Assembly (NCBI GenBank): GCA_018302235.1
Contig: JAGVZW010000032.1
Coordinates: 1-40,468, forward strand
Direction of reading: 5' to 3'
From: Candidatus Woesearchaeota archaeon
Lineage (GTDB): Archaea > Nanobdellota > Nanobdellia > SCGC-AAA011-G17 > GW2011-AR18
DNA: 40,468 nucleotides
In this document: one piece after another, positions 15,363-22,166 of the stretch
Position numbering within the stretch: the stretch's first letter is position 1
How the letters are laid out: every line of letters begins with the position of its first letter
Position numbers and translations under genes: made by a program
The notes under the pieces: generated by a model
Databases searched by the model: none
What the model was told of the DNA's origin: nothing
Seen by the model: only the letters and a program-made list of their open reading frames with translations

Positions 15363-16982
15363 ATGAATTTCAAAGATCAGTTGGAAAAAGAGCTTAAAGA
15401 GCAATTAAAATTAGATATATTATTAGAAATTCCCCCCAACGATAAATTCGGAGATTTAGCTATTCAATCATATAAATTAAAGCTGTCACCACAAGATTTA
15501 TTAAAAAAAATCAATTTACCTAAATATATAAAAAAAGTAGAGATAAAAGGCCCATATATCAATTTTTTTATAGACCAAAAAGTTTTAGTAAAAGAAATAT
15601 TAAAAATTAAAAAAATCAAAAATAAAAAATCTAAAGAGAAAATAATGGTTGAATTCTCTCAAGCAAATACCCATAAGGCCTTCCATATAGGTCATATTAG
15701 GGGCACAAGCATAGGAGAATCAATCTCTAGAATTCTAGAATTTCAAGGAAAAAAAGTAATCAGGGCCAATTATCAAGGTGATACAGGAATGCACGTAGCT
15801 AAATGGATATGGTGTTATAAGAAATATCATCCTAAGGAGAAATTAAAAAAAGATGAGTTTTGGATAGCCTCTATTTATGTTGAAGCAGTTAAAAGACTAG
15901 CTAAAGATGAAAAAAACCAAGAAGAAGTAAATAGAATTAATAAAGCCATTTATGAAGGAAAAGACAAAAAATTAATCACATTATGGAAACGCACAAGAAA
16001 ACTCAGTTTAGATGCTTTAGAAGATATATATAAAGAGCTAAACACAAAATTTGATATTTATTTTTTTGAATCAGAAGTAGAAAAAAAGGCCAAATCAATA
16101 TCACTAAATCTTCTTAAAAAAGGAATAGCCCAAGAAAGTGAAGGTGCTATAATTATAGACTTAAAAACATATAATTTGGGTGTATGGGTTCTTTTAAGGA
16201 AAGATGGCACTGTTTTATATCCATCTAAAGATATAGCATTAATAGAAAAAAAGTTTAAAAAATATAAAATCAACCATTCTATTAACGTAGTAGGTTCAGA
16301 ACAGAAACTACATTTTCAACAATTGGCAAAAACCCTAGAATTAATGAATTTCAAACATAATTTTACATTCATACATTTCAATTTAATCAGATTGCCAACC
16401 GGAAAAATGTCATCTAGAACTGGAGATAATATATTATACTCTGAATTCATAAAAGAAATGGTTTCATATTCAAAATATGAAATTAAAAAAAGATTTCCAG
16501 TCTTAAAAGAAAAAGAAATTGAAACTAGAGCCAAAGTAATATCCCTAGCAGCCATAAAATATGCTATATTGAAACAAGATACTAATAAATTAATTACGTT
16601 TAATAAAGAGGAAGCATTTAATTTTGAAGGTGAATCAGGCCCATATATATTGTATAGTTATGCTAGAGCATCAGCTATATTAAGAAAAAGCAAGCAATAT
16701 AATAAAATAAGTCTATATCCCCCAGATGATATAGAATTAAAGTTAATTAAACAATTATTGAATTTTCAAGAAACAATTAAATTAGCAGAAAATAAATTTA
16801 GTCCAAATATGATAGCTAATTATTCACTATCTATAGCCCAAACGTTTAATGAGTTTTACCATGTTTGCCAAGTTTTAAACACAAAAGAAGAATCATTTAG
16901 ATTACAATTAATCAAATCATTTAGAATAGTCCTAAAACAATCCTTATTTTTACTAGGAATAGATGTTTTAGAAGAAATGTAG
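15363..16982 (+). CDS. argS: Arginyl-tRNA synthetase
   Basis: This class I synthetase attaches arginine to tRNA(Arg). At 539 aa it is slightly shorter than most. The HIGH motif is FHIGHIRG (residues 107-114), followed by NYQGDTGMH, which binds the adenylate. The KMSKS loop reads KMSSR (348-352). The C-terminal part shows the anticodon-binding helices (EGESGPYILYSYARA, then a DALR-like end). The N-terminal tRNA-binding domain (about residues 1-75) is short. It is flanked by gaps on both sides and appears to be a single-gene unit. There is no sign of truncation. Confidence 0.97.
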   Translation: MNFKDQLEKELKEQLKLDILLEIPPNDKFGDLAIQSYKLKLSPQDLLKKINLPKYIKKVEIKGPYINFFIDQKVLVKEILKIKKIKNKKSKEKIMVEFSQANTHKAFHIGHIRGTSIGESISRILEFQGKKVIRANYQGDTGMHVAKWIWCYKKYHPKEKLKKDEFWIASIYVEAVKRLAKDEKNQEEVNRINKAIYEGKDKKLITLWKRTRKLSLDALEDIYKELNTKFDIYFFESEVEKKAKSISLNLLKKGIAQESEGAIIIDLKTYNLGVWVLLRKDGTVLYPSKDIALIEKKFKKYKINHSINVVGSEQKLHFQQLAKTLELMNFKHNFTFIHFNLIRLPTGKMSSRTGDNILYSEFIKEMVSYSKYEIKKRFPVLKEKEIETRAKVISLAAIKYAILKQDTNKLITFNKEEAFNFEGESGPYILYSYARASAILRKSKQYNKISLYPPDDIELKLIKQLLNFQETIKLAENKFSPNMIANYSLSIAQTFNEFYHVCQVLNTKEESFRLQLIKSFRIVLKQSLFLLGIDVLEEM

Positions 16983-17017
16983 AAATCTTTAAATAGCAAT
17001 CAATTTAACAAAACATT

Positions 17018-17422
17018 ATGCCCATAGTAGGTTTTAATTTCACAAAGATGAATATAGAAAGAAAAGATAAATTTAATAATGATAAAATAAATTCTAATCT
17101 AAACATAACTCACGTTGAACAAGAGCAGCTTACTATTGGCCCATCAGAAGAGATATTAAAATTTATTTTTGAATTTTCAGTAAATTATGGTACTGCAGGT
17201 GATACCTTATTAGAAGGTCACGTTGTTTACATGGATTCTCCTGAAAAAATAAAAGAATATTTATCTTCTTGGGAAAAAGACAAAAGCATTCCAACAGATA
17301 TCATGTCTCAAATTCTTAATACCATACTATTTAAGTGCAACGTCAAAGCACTAAATCTTTCACAAGAAGTTAATTTACCCCCACACATTCAATTACCAAG
17401 AGTAAAACCAAACAAAAACTAA
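17018..17422 (+). CDS. Small conserved archaeal protein, possibly SecB-like
   Basis: This 134-aa protein opens with MPIVGFNFTKMNIER and has a beta-rich middle (EILKFIFEFSVNYG, LLEGHVVYMDSPEKIKEYL). It ends with 'LFKCNVKALNLSQEVNLPPHIQLPRV'. The layout of strands, a helix carrying Cys-Asn and a Pro-rich end recalls archaeal SecB-like chaperone proteins; I hold that only weakly. A TATA box TTTAAATA (16988-16995) lies about 23-30 nt before the ATG, so the transcript is probably leaderless. It is separate from argS, which ends 35 nt upstream. Confidence 0.6.
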   Translation: MPIVGFNFTKMNIERKDKFNNDKINSNLNITHVEQEQLTIGPSEEILKFIFEFSVNYGTAGDTLLEGHVVYMDSPEKIKEYLSSWEKDKSIPTDIMSQILNTILFKCNVKALNLSQEVNLPPHIQLPRVKPNKN

Positions 17423-17455
17423 ATCTTTCACATATAATCCACAGTATGATAAATT

Positions 17456-17487
17456 GCGTATATTCTTACTTTTTTTACATTATATGC
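17456..17487. repeat. GCGTATA dyad copy 1 (imperfect)
   Basis: Half-sites GCGTATATT and ATTATATGC are separated by 14 bp, with a T-rich spacer ending in TTTAC. It is the most degenerate of the three copies. Confidence 0.7.
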
Positions 17488-17606
17488 AATCTAAATTTTT
17501 ATCCCTTTAAAAAAAACAACCCCCATATTTTGACATTCCGAAAGCATTTCTCTTCTGTTTTTAACTTTCTATCCATCATTTTTCAATAGTTTAGTTAACC
17601 GTTAAT

Positions 17607-17642
17607 CAGCGTATAATATTATTTTTTTTACATTATACGCTG
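17607..17642. repeat. GCGTATA dyad copy 2
   Basis: Perfect 11-bp arms CAGCGTATAAT / ATTATACGCTG are separated by 14 bp, again T-rich and ending in TTTAC. Confidence 0.85.
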
Positions 17643-17788
17643 AAAAATCAAGATATAAAACATATTTTCAAGGATTATACGCAATAGTGCTTAATCATTA
17701 AGCACTCATTAAGCACTCAATCGGTCACTAGTTTACAAGGTTTATAGGTCTTATCTCGAAAAGCACACCAACACTCATTTTCCTAAAA

Positions 17789-17830
17789 AATCTGCGTATA
17801 ATATATTTTTTATCATATTATACGCAGATT
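17789..17830. repeat. GCGTATA dyad copy 3
   Basis: Perfect 16-bp arms (AATCTGCGTATAATAT and its complement) surround a 10-bp loop. The core half-sites GCGTATAAT and ATTATACGC again lie 14 bp apart. Confidence 0.85.
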
Positions 17831-17947
17831 CTTTAAGTACTCATTAATCAATCAATCAATCACCAAGCACCGTTTAAACACACATTCAATCAATCACTCT
17901 AATTTTTTATACAAATCCTTATATTTACGAACTCTCATTTCTAAATT

Positions 17948-18793
17948 ATGGTATCTTCAAACCTAGAGAATAACCTCAAAAACTCCTTTTCTAAGGTAAA
18001 AGAACACATTTCGCACTTAGAGTCAGAAATCCAATCAATCAAAAACCTAATCAATCAACAAAACCTCTTAATTCAGCAAATTTCAGCCAGAATTGAGGAT
18101 TTTAAGCACTTTAATCAAGATTCCACAAGAAATCCTGCTAAAACACCTATTCTTGAAAGTTCCACTGGAAAAAATGGGGTTAATCAATCAATCAATCAAC
18201 AAGCAATCAATCAATCAACAAGCAATCAAGCACTTAAGCACACGTCGGAAACCCCAAATAATACTTTTTTAGACCAATCAAGCACAATTAGGCCAGATAA
18301 TCAATCAATCACCAATCAATCACCCGTTAATCAATCACCAATCACTAAAAAAAAAGAAGAAAATTCTGATTTTAAGCTATCAAAAGGAATAATTTCGGAA
18401 AATTTCTTTAAAAAAATAACAAAACAAGAAGCAATTCAAGAGCAAAAACTAGAAACAATTAAATCCTTTAAAACCAACATAAATGATATTTTTAGAAACA
18501 TTTCCAAGCAAGAATTAAGAGTTTTTTTAACAATCTACCAACTAGAAGATGATAAAATAGAAGCCACTTATGCTACAGTTTCACAGCAAATTAAACTCTC
18601 AGAATCTTGTATTAGAGGTTATATAAGCACCATTATCAAGAAAGGTCTTCCACTTTCAAAACAAAAGTTAAATAATCAAAAAACAGTTTTTTTTATTATC
18701 CCAGAATTTAAATCTTTAGGCCTCAAAAGTAAGCTAATTACTCGTTTTTATGGATTCGAAGATCCCTATCAAAAGACTTTATTCGAGAGTTAA
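17948..18793 (+). CDS. Coiled-coil / Q-N-S-rich / putative winged-helix protein A
   Basis: This 281-aa protein has three parts. A coiled coil (about residues 5-55) is followed by a linker rich in Asn, Gln and Ser (about 60-130) and then a charged C-terminal domain. Around ISKQELRVFLTIYQLEDD...ATVSQQIKLSESCIRGYISTIIKKG this domain looks like a winged helix-turn-helix. There is no Trp. The linker is encoded by AATCAATCA DNA repeats that also fill the upstream gap. The protein shares its architecture with the next gene (19381-20019), so the two may be diverged paralogues. A role in DNA binding at the neighbouring repeats (regulation, partition or initiation) is inferred. The promoter is a TATA box about 21-29 nt before the ATG. 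Confidence 0.65.
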   Translation: MVSSNLENNLKNSFSKVKEHISHLESEIQSIKNLINQQNLLIQQISARIEDFKHFNQDSTRNPAKTPILESSTGKNGVNQSINQQAINQSTSNQALKHTSETPNNTFLDQSSTIRPDNQSITNQSPVNQSPITKKKEENSDFKLSKGIISENFFKKITKQEAIQEQKLETIKSFKTNINDIFRNISKQELRVFLTIYQLEDDKIEATYATVSQQIKLSESCIRGYISTIIKKGLPLSKQKLNNQKTVFFIIPEFKSLGLKSKLITRFYGFEDPYQKTLFES

Positions 18794-18938
18794 TTATCAC
18801 TTTTCAATAAATTTCATATTTTTTATTAAAAATTAAATCTATTTTTACCAAACTATCACTTTTTATAGAAAACAAGCCTTAAACTAACTCCAAAGCCATT
18901 ATTTTAACGAACTCTCACTTTCATATTTAAACAGAAAG

Positions 18939-18959
18939 TTCCATAAGAAATCAAGGGGT
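18939..18959 (+). promoter_or_regulatory. Third ORB-like element
   Basis: The box starts TTCCATAAGAAA and ends AAGGGGT. It matches the box at 7811-7831 at 18 of 21 positions. The G-run at the 3' side is closer to classical ORBs than the copies beside cdc6. It may bind Orc1/Cdc6. Confidence 0.4.
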
Positions 18960-19045
18960 AACCCCCATATTCAAGGATACCGAAACCCATTCTTACCAGA
19001 ATAGAAAACATTCAGGTAAAATATACATTTTTTGTTTCCGATGTA

Positions 19046-19228
19046 CAGTTAACGTTAACTGAATTCAGTTAACTGTTGCTTAACTGTTAACTAAACTATT
19101 AAATCAATTACCAAAGAATTCCTAAGAATTTGTGCATTAAACAGCTAAATTTAAGCATTAAACAATTTATTAAACATTTAGTTAACTTAGTTAACTGTTT
19201 AGTTAACAGTTAACTAAACAGTTAATTA
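19046..19228. repeat. GTTAAC palindrome array, two clusters
   Basis: Eight GTTAAC hexamers start at 19048, 19054, 19068, 19086, 19181, 19190, 19202 and 19209. They include the perfect palindromes CAGTTAACGTTAACTG (19046-19061) and CAGTTAACTG (19066-19075). The second cluster (19178-19228) is itself an imperfect inverted repeat (TTTAGTTAAC...GTTAACTAAA). Clustered symmetric sites like this typically bind a dimeric protein cooperatively. Confidence 0.8.
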
Positions 19229-19380
19229 GTCTAATCATTTCTAAAATATTTTAATCATACTAAATGTTTTTTTAATTAGTTTAATAAATCTTAGTAATTT
19301 TAATTTAAATATCTTGTGTATATTTGTCAAGTGCAAAATTTATGAAAAACTATAAATATTAAAATGATTTTAATATTATC

Positions 19381-20019
19381 ATGTTTAGTATTTTTAAAAG
19401 AAAAAGAGAGCATGAGCATCCTCACATGGATTCTAAAATCAGTAGTTTAAATGAATCAGTAAGAACATCATTTCACCACATAAAATCAGATATGACAAAA
19501 TTTCATGATTGGATAAAAGAACTTGAACAGCACCACAATAAACACTATGAAAGATTCAAAGAATATGATAAAAAAATAAGCAACATTGAAGAAAAAATTT
19601 CTCAACTTTATGAATTAATTTCAGAAGAAAAAAAAATTAAACCAGAATCCTTAGTCAAAGAAACAATACCAACATTAACAGAGTTTTCCAAACCAGAAAA
19701 TATTAATAAATCTCTCTGGAATTCTTTAACCGATACAAAGAAAAACTTCCTTTATACATTATCCATTATTTTACAAGAATCAGGACTAGAATGGATTCCA
19801 ATGAAGATGCTAACAGAAGAACTTTATCCAAATAAAACATACAATGATGTTAAATCTATGATCTCAATTTATACTGAAAATTTGCAAGACCTCGGGTTTA
19901 TTAAAAAAACAAGAAAAGGTCGTGAAATTTTTATAACAATTACAGAAAAAACAAAAGAATTTTTACCAAAAAAAACATTAAAAAATCAAATCAAAATTAA
20001 AAAAACAAAGGAGAAATGA
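19381..20019 (+). CDS. Coiled-coil / putative winged-helix protein B
   Basis: This 212-aa protein begins with a His- and Lys-rich head (MFSIFKRKREHEHPH). A long coiled coil (about residues 18-85) follows. The C-terminal domain (about 105-195) has the helix-turn-helix-wing look of a winged helix: SLTDTKKNFLYTLSIIL, MLTEELYPNKTYNDVKSMISIY, then a wing FIKKTRKGREIFITIT. The layout matches the gene upstream. The TATA box TATAAATAT lies about 22-30 nt before the ATG. It ends with TGA, and a Shine-Dalgarno AAGGAG overlapping its last codons serves the next small gene, so the two are co-transcribed. The Trp codons inside it are TGG. Confidence 0.7.
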   Translation: MFSIFKRKREHEHPHMDSKISSLNESVRTSFHHIKSDMTKFHDWIKELEQHHNKHYERFKEYDKKISNIEEKISQLYELISEEKKIKPESLVKETIPTLTEFSKPENINKSLWNSLTDTKKNFLYTLSIILQESGLEWIPMKMLTEELYPNKTYNDVKSMISIYTENLQDLGFIKKTRKGREIFITITEKTKEFLPKKTLKNQIKIKKTKEK

Positions 20020-20023
20020 AAAA

Positions 20024-20170
20024 ATGAGTGAAATCTTAAATATTACCGAATTAAGCCTTACTGCTACTCAATATTTGATTAAGTTAGGTAAGAAACATCC
20101 TGAAATTGTAGGCGAAAAATATTATAAAGATGCTTTAAAATGCTTAGAATTAATTAAAAGAAACGCATAA
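20024..20170 (+). CDS. 48-aa helical protein, co-transcribed with protein B
   Basis: This short gene encodes MSEILNITEL... ending in KCLELIKRNA, 48 aa, probably two helices. Support comes from a Shine-Dalgarno AAGGAG (20008-20013) ten bases before the ATG and a start only four bases after the upstream stop. The coding composition is also normal. I recognise no family. As a small helical partner of a putative DNA-binding protein it could act as a modulator, but nothing in the sequence shows this directly. Confidence 0.55.
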   Translation: MSEILNITELSLTATQYLIKLGKKHPEIVGEKYYKDALKCLELIKRNA

Positions 20171-20180
20171 TAAATTAAAA

Positions 20181-20432
20181 ATGAATACCAAATGAAAACC
20201 ATGGATTTACGAACATTTTAAAGATAAAAGATGTGAAGTCATAGGCATAGTATTACATTCAGAAACTAGAAAAAAATTAGTTCTTTACAAAGCGCTTTAT
20301 AAATCTGAAAAATATCCAAAAGACCAATTATGAGTCCATCCAGAATCAATATTTTTAGAAACAGTAGAACACAATGGACAACAAATTCTAAGATTCAAAT
20401 TAATAAGCTTAAAAGATTTAATCATTTCTTAA
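20181..20432 (+). pseudogene. DUF1653-like gene with two in-frame TGA codons
   Basis: The 83-codon frame from ATG 20181 to TAA 20430-20432 matches the small DUF1653 family well. It reads IYEHFKDKRCEVIGIVLHSE, LVLYKALY, then QL[TGA]VHPESIFLETVE and ILRFKLI. In the family the residue at the second TGA (20331-20333) is the conserved Trp of LWVRP. The first TGA (20193-20195) also fits a Trp. There is no frameshift, TAA or TAG. It is either a freshly dead gene with two TGG-to-TGA changes or a gene needing UGA read as Trp. The rest of the window supports UGA as stop, so pseudogene is the default. Confidence 0.65.
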
Positions 20433-20605
20433 AATATTTCAAAACAATAAATATCTAAATATTTTTAATTTATAACTGTTTTATTATAACTCAATTATTT
20501 TTATTAAAATTTATAATTTTATAAAAATTCAAACAAAAAAAGAGAAAAATAACCCATTAGACAACCACACACAACCTTTAAAAAATAATAAAATTAAAAT
20601 AAATT

Positions 20606-20815
20606 ATGAAAAATACAATTGAAAAAATAAAACAAAAAAAACAAAAAAAATTTGATATTAAAAACAAAATAAAATCTTTGGAAAAAAATCTAGATCCTTC
20701 CCTATGGTCCCCAATAATTAAAATCAATTTTAAATCATTTTGGGTATGGTTTATAATTATATTTTTAGTAATTATAATCAGCTTAGGCATTTTAGCAAAA
20801 TATTTAATTAAATAG
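20606..20815 (+). CDS. Small single-span membrane protein
   Basis: This 69-aa protein is highly Lys-rich for about 45 residues and then has one strong membrane helix (about residues 47-67, VWFIIIFLVIIISLGILAKY). The topology would be cytoplasmic N-terminus with a short outside tail. No family is recognised. It lies before the dif-like site and xer gene. A GACAACCACAC motif (20560-20570) and a CTTTAAAAA box lie upstream. The reading frame on the opposite strand here is judged non-coding because this frame gives a coherent helix. Confidence 0.4.
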   Translation: MKNTIEKIKQKKQKKFDIKNKIKSLEKNLDPSLWSPIIKINFKSFWVWFIIIFLVIIISLGILAKYLIK

Positions 20816-20845
20816 TTAAAATTATGATATAAAACAAAATTACTA

Positions 20846-20881
20846 AAAACCTTCGTATAATGTACCTTATACGAAGGTTTT
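20846..20881. other. dif-type Xer recombination site (also lox-like)
   Basis: Perfect 15-bp inverted arms flank the 6-bp spacer TGTACC. The inner 28 bp (20850-20877) are CCTTCGTATAA-TGTACC-TTATACGAAGG, the exact 11-6-11 geometry of dif. It lies 14 bp before the xer ATG. A GCGTATAAT half-site (20885-20893) follows between site and gene. The stem followed by TTTT could also act as a terminator. Confidence 0.7.
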
Positions 20882-20895
20882 ACTGCGTATAATCC

Positions 20896-21741
20896 ATGGA
20901 AATCCAAGAAATTAAAAAAAAAGTAGAAACTGAACTAAAAATCCAAGGAAAAAGTGCACAGACCATCAGAATGTATAGATTTTTTTTATCTAAATTTTAC
21001 GAATTTTTAAAAAAAGATATTGACCAAGCTACCGAAGACGAAATTAAAGAATTTTTAGCATACCTTATATCAGAAAAAAACTATGATTTAAGCTCAGTAT
21101 CCCTAGCAAAATCAGCCTTAAAATTTACCTATCACGATTTTTTTAAAAAAAATATTATGATTCAAATTAAAACTCCAAAAAAACAAAGAAAAATACCAGA
21201 TATCTTAACAAAAGAAGAAATTCTGTCTATGTTAAAACATGCAGGATCCATTAGAAACAAGCTTTTAATCGAATTTATGTATTCCTCAGGTTTAAGGGTT
21301 TCTGAGGTAGCAAAACTAAGATTTTCAGATGTAAATTTACTAGAAAAATCAGGTTTGCTTAAGAGGGGAAAGGGTGGAAAAGACCGTTTCTTTATACTTT
21401 CTGAGGTTTTAATAAAAGATTTAGAAGAATACAAAAAACTAGTAAGTAATTCAGATTTTATCTTTCCTAATAGGGAGAAAAATAGACCAGTTACTACTCG
21501 AGCAATCCAGGATTTAATAGTTAGAATAGCCAAAAAGGCCCAAATTAAGAAGCATGTACACTGTCATTTATTAAGGCATTCTTTTGCCACACATTTGTTT
21601 GAATCTGGTACAGATATTCGAATTATTCAAGAGTTATTGGCCCATTCAAATCTACAAACTACTCAATTTTACACAAAGGTTTCAAAGGCACAACTTAAGC
21701 AAGTTCAATCCCCTCTAGATTCTTTTCTAGAAGAGTATTAG
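20896..21741 (+). CDS. xerA: Tyrosine recombinase of the XerA/XerC-D type
   Basis: This 281-aa protein has an N-terminal SAM-like core-binding domain (about residues 1-85) and a complete catalytic domain. The catalytic residues are R134 (SSGLRVSEVAKL), K162 (GKGGKDR), H224-x-x-R227 (HLLRHSFATH), H250 (LAHSN) and the nucleophile Y259 (TTQFYTKVS). It should act as a single archaeal Xer that resolves chromosome dimers or integrates and excises DNA at dif-like sites. A candidate site lies directly upstream, and a GCGTATAAT half-site ends 2 bp before its start codon. Autoregulation through binding its own promoter is therefore likely. Size is normal. Confidence 0.93.
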   Translation: MEIQEIKKKVETELKIQGKSAQTIRMYRFFLSKFYEFLKKDIDQATEDEIKEFLAYLISEKNYDLSSVSLAKSALKFTYHDFFKKNIMIQIKTPKKQRKIPDILTKEEILSMLKHAGSIRNKLLIEFMYSSGLRVSEVAKLRFSDVNLLEKSGLLKRGKGGKDRFFILSEVLIKDLEEYKKLVSNSDFIFPNREKNRPVTTRAIQDLIVRIAKKAQIKKHVHCHLLRHSFATHLFESGTDIRIIQELLAHSNLQTTQFYTKVSKAQLKQVQSPLDSFLEEY

Positions 21742-22166
21742 AATTTATTAAATATTTTAATCTACTAATTTATTTAATTATTTCTTAAATTATCTAAGCA
21801 TAATTAATTTTAAAAATGACCACTCAATAATTATTACAAAACAATATCTATTTTGCCTTATTGAGCTTCAGAAGTGAATTAAAATTTGTCATAAACAAAT
21901 TTATTATGGGCACTAATATATTCATTTTTTAGAATTTATTTATAACTTTCCTAAGCCTAAAATATTCAAGAATTGACTAAATCTAAAAACTAATAAAATT
22001 AAATTATTTATGTGGATATTTTTAAATATTTTTTTGTAATTAAGTTAGAGCCAAAAGAAAAGCAAAGAAAAAAGGAGCAAGAGATAATCTTTAACCCTTT
22101 CTAAAATTAAAAACATTTATATATAACATTATTTTGTTAATATTATAACATTAACATGTTAATATA
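21742..22166. other. Gene-free AT-rich gap with minor inverted repeat and promoter of the next gene
   Basis: I see no gene in these 425 bp. AAATTTG-N7-CAAATTT (21882-21902) may be a weak hairpin. The right end carries the TATA box and operator-like palindromes of the ATPase gene. Confidence 0.5.
22117..22163 (+). promoter_or_regulatory. TATA box plus operator-like palindrome of the ATPase gene
   Basis: TTTATATA (22117-22124) is a TATA box about 43-50 nt before the ATG. GTTAAT (22136-22141) and the perfect palindrome ATTAACATGTTAAT (22150-22163) cover the expected transcription start and end 3 bp before the start codon. This suits repression by a dimeric regulator. Confidence 0.5.

Larger units (their letters stand above)
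17423..17947. other. Repeat-rich gap: palindromes, half-sites and AATC / TTAAGCACT repeats
   Basis: No gene is seen in these 525 bp. They hold three 32-bp dyads of form GCGTATAAT-N14-ATTATACGC (17456-17487, 17609-17640, 17794-17825), one lone half-site (17674-17682), a GTTAAC (17594-17599) and repeats of TTAAGCACT and AATCAATCA. The block AACCCCCATATT-N8-CCGAAA (17518-17543) recurs at 18960-18985. The TATA box of the next gene is TTATATTTA (about 17919-17927). This looks like an operator array, a partition site or a replication origin. Confidence 0.6.
18794..19380. other. Repeat-rich gap with GTTAAC arrays and an ORB-like box
   Basis: No gene is seen in these 587 bp. They hold ACGAACTCTCA (18907-18917, also at 17927-17937), an ORB-like box (18939-18959), the shared block AACCCCCATATT-N8-CCGAAA (18960-18985), and eight GTTAAC hexamers in two clusters (19046-19091 and 19181-19214). 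The next gene's TATA box is TATAAATAT (19351-19359). The gap parallels the one before the first coiled-coil gene. Confidence 0.6.

Noticed and set aside
17423-19380. CRISPR array
   Set aside because: Repeats are short, palindromic or tetranucleotide-like and unevenly spaced, with no repeat-spacer pattern and no cas genes.
20846-20881. loxP vector contamination
   Set aside because: The arms and spacer differ from loxP at seven positions, the arms extend symmetrically beyond it, and the site lies in native AT-rich context before a Xer gene.
20846-20881. Simple transcription terminator
   Set aside because: A stem with four Ts is possible, but the 11-6-11 geometry, the position before xer and the half-site next to it are better explained by a recombination site. 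Dual use remains possible.
20578-20907. Minus-strand 109-codon frame over the dif-like site
   Set aside because: It runs antisense through the small membrane-protein frame and the palindrome and has no coherent family pattern.
21790-21905. Gene remnant with TGA at a Trp-like position before the ATPase
   Set aside because: The open stretch is short, has no start and no recognisable motif, and such frames are expected by chance in AT-rich DNA.
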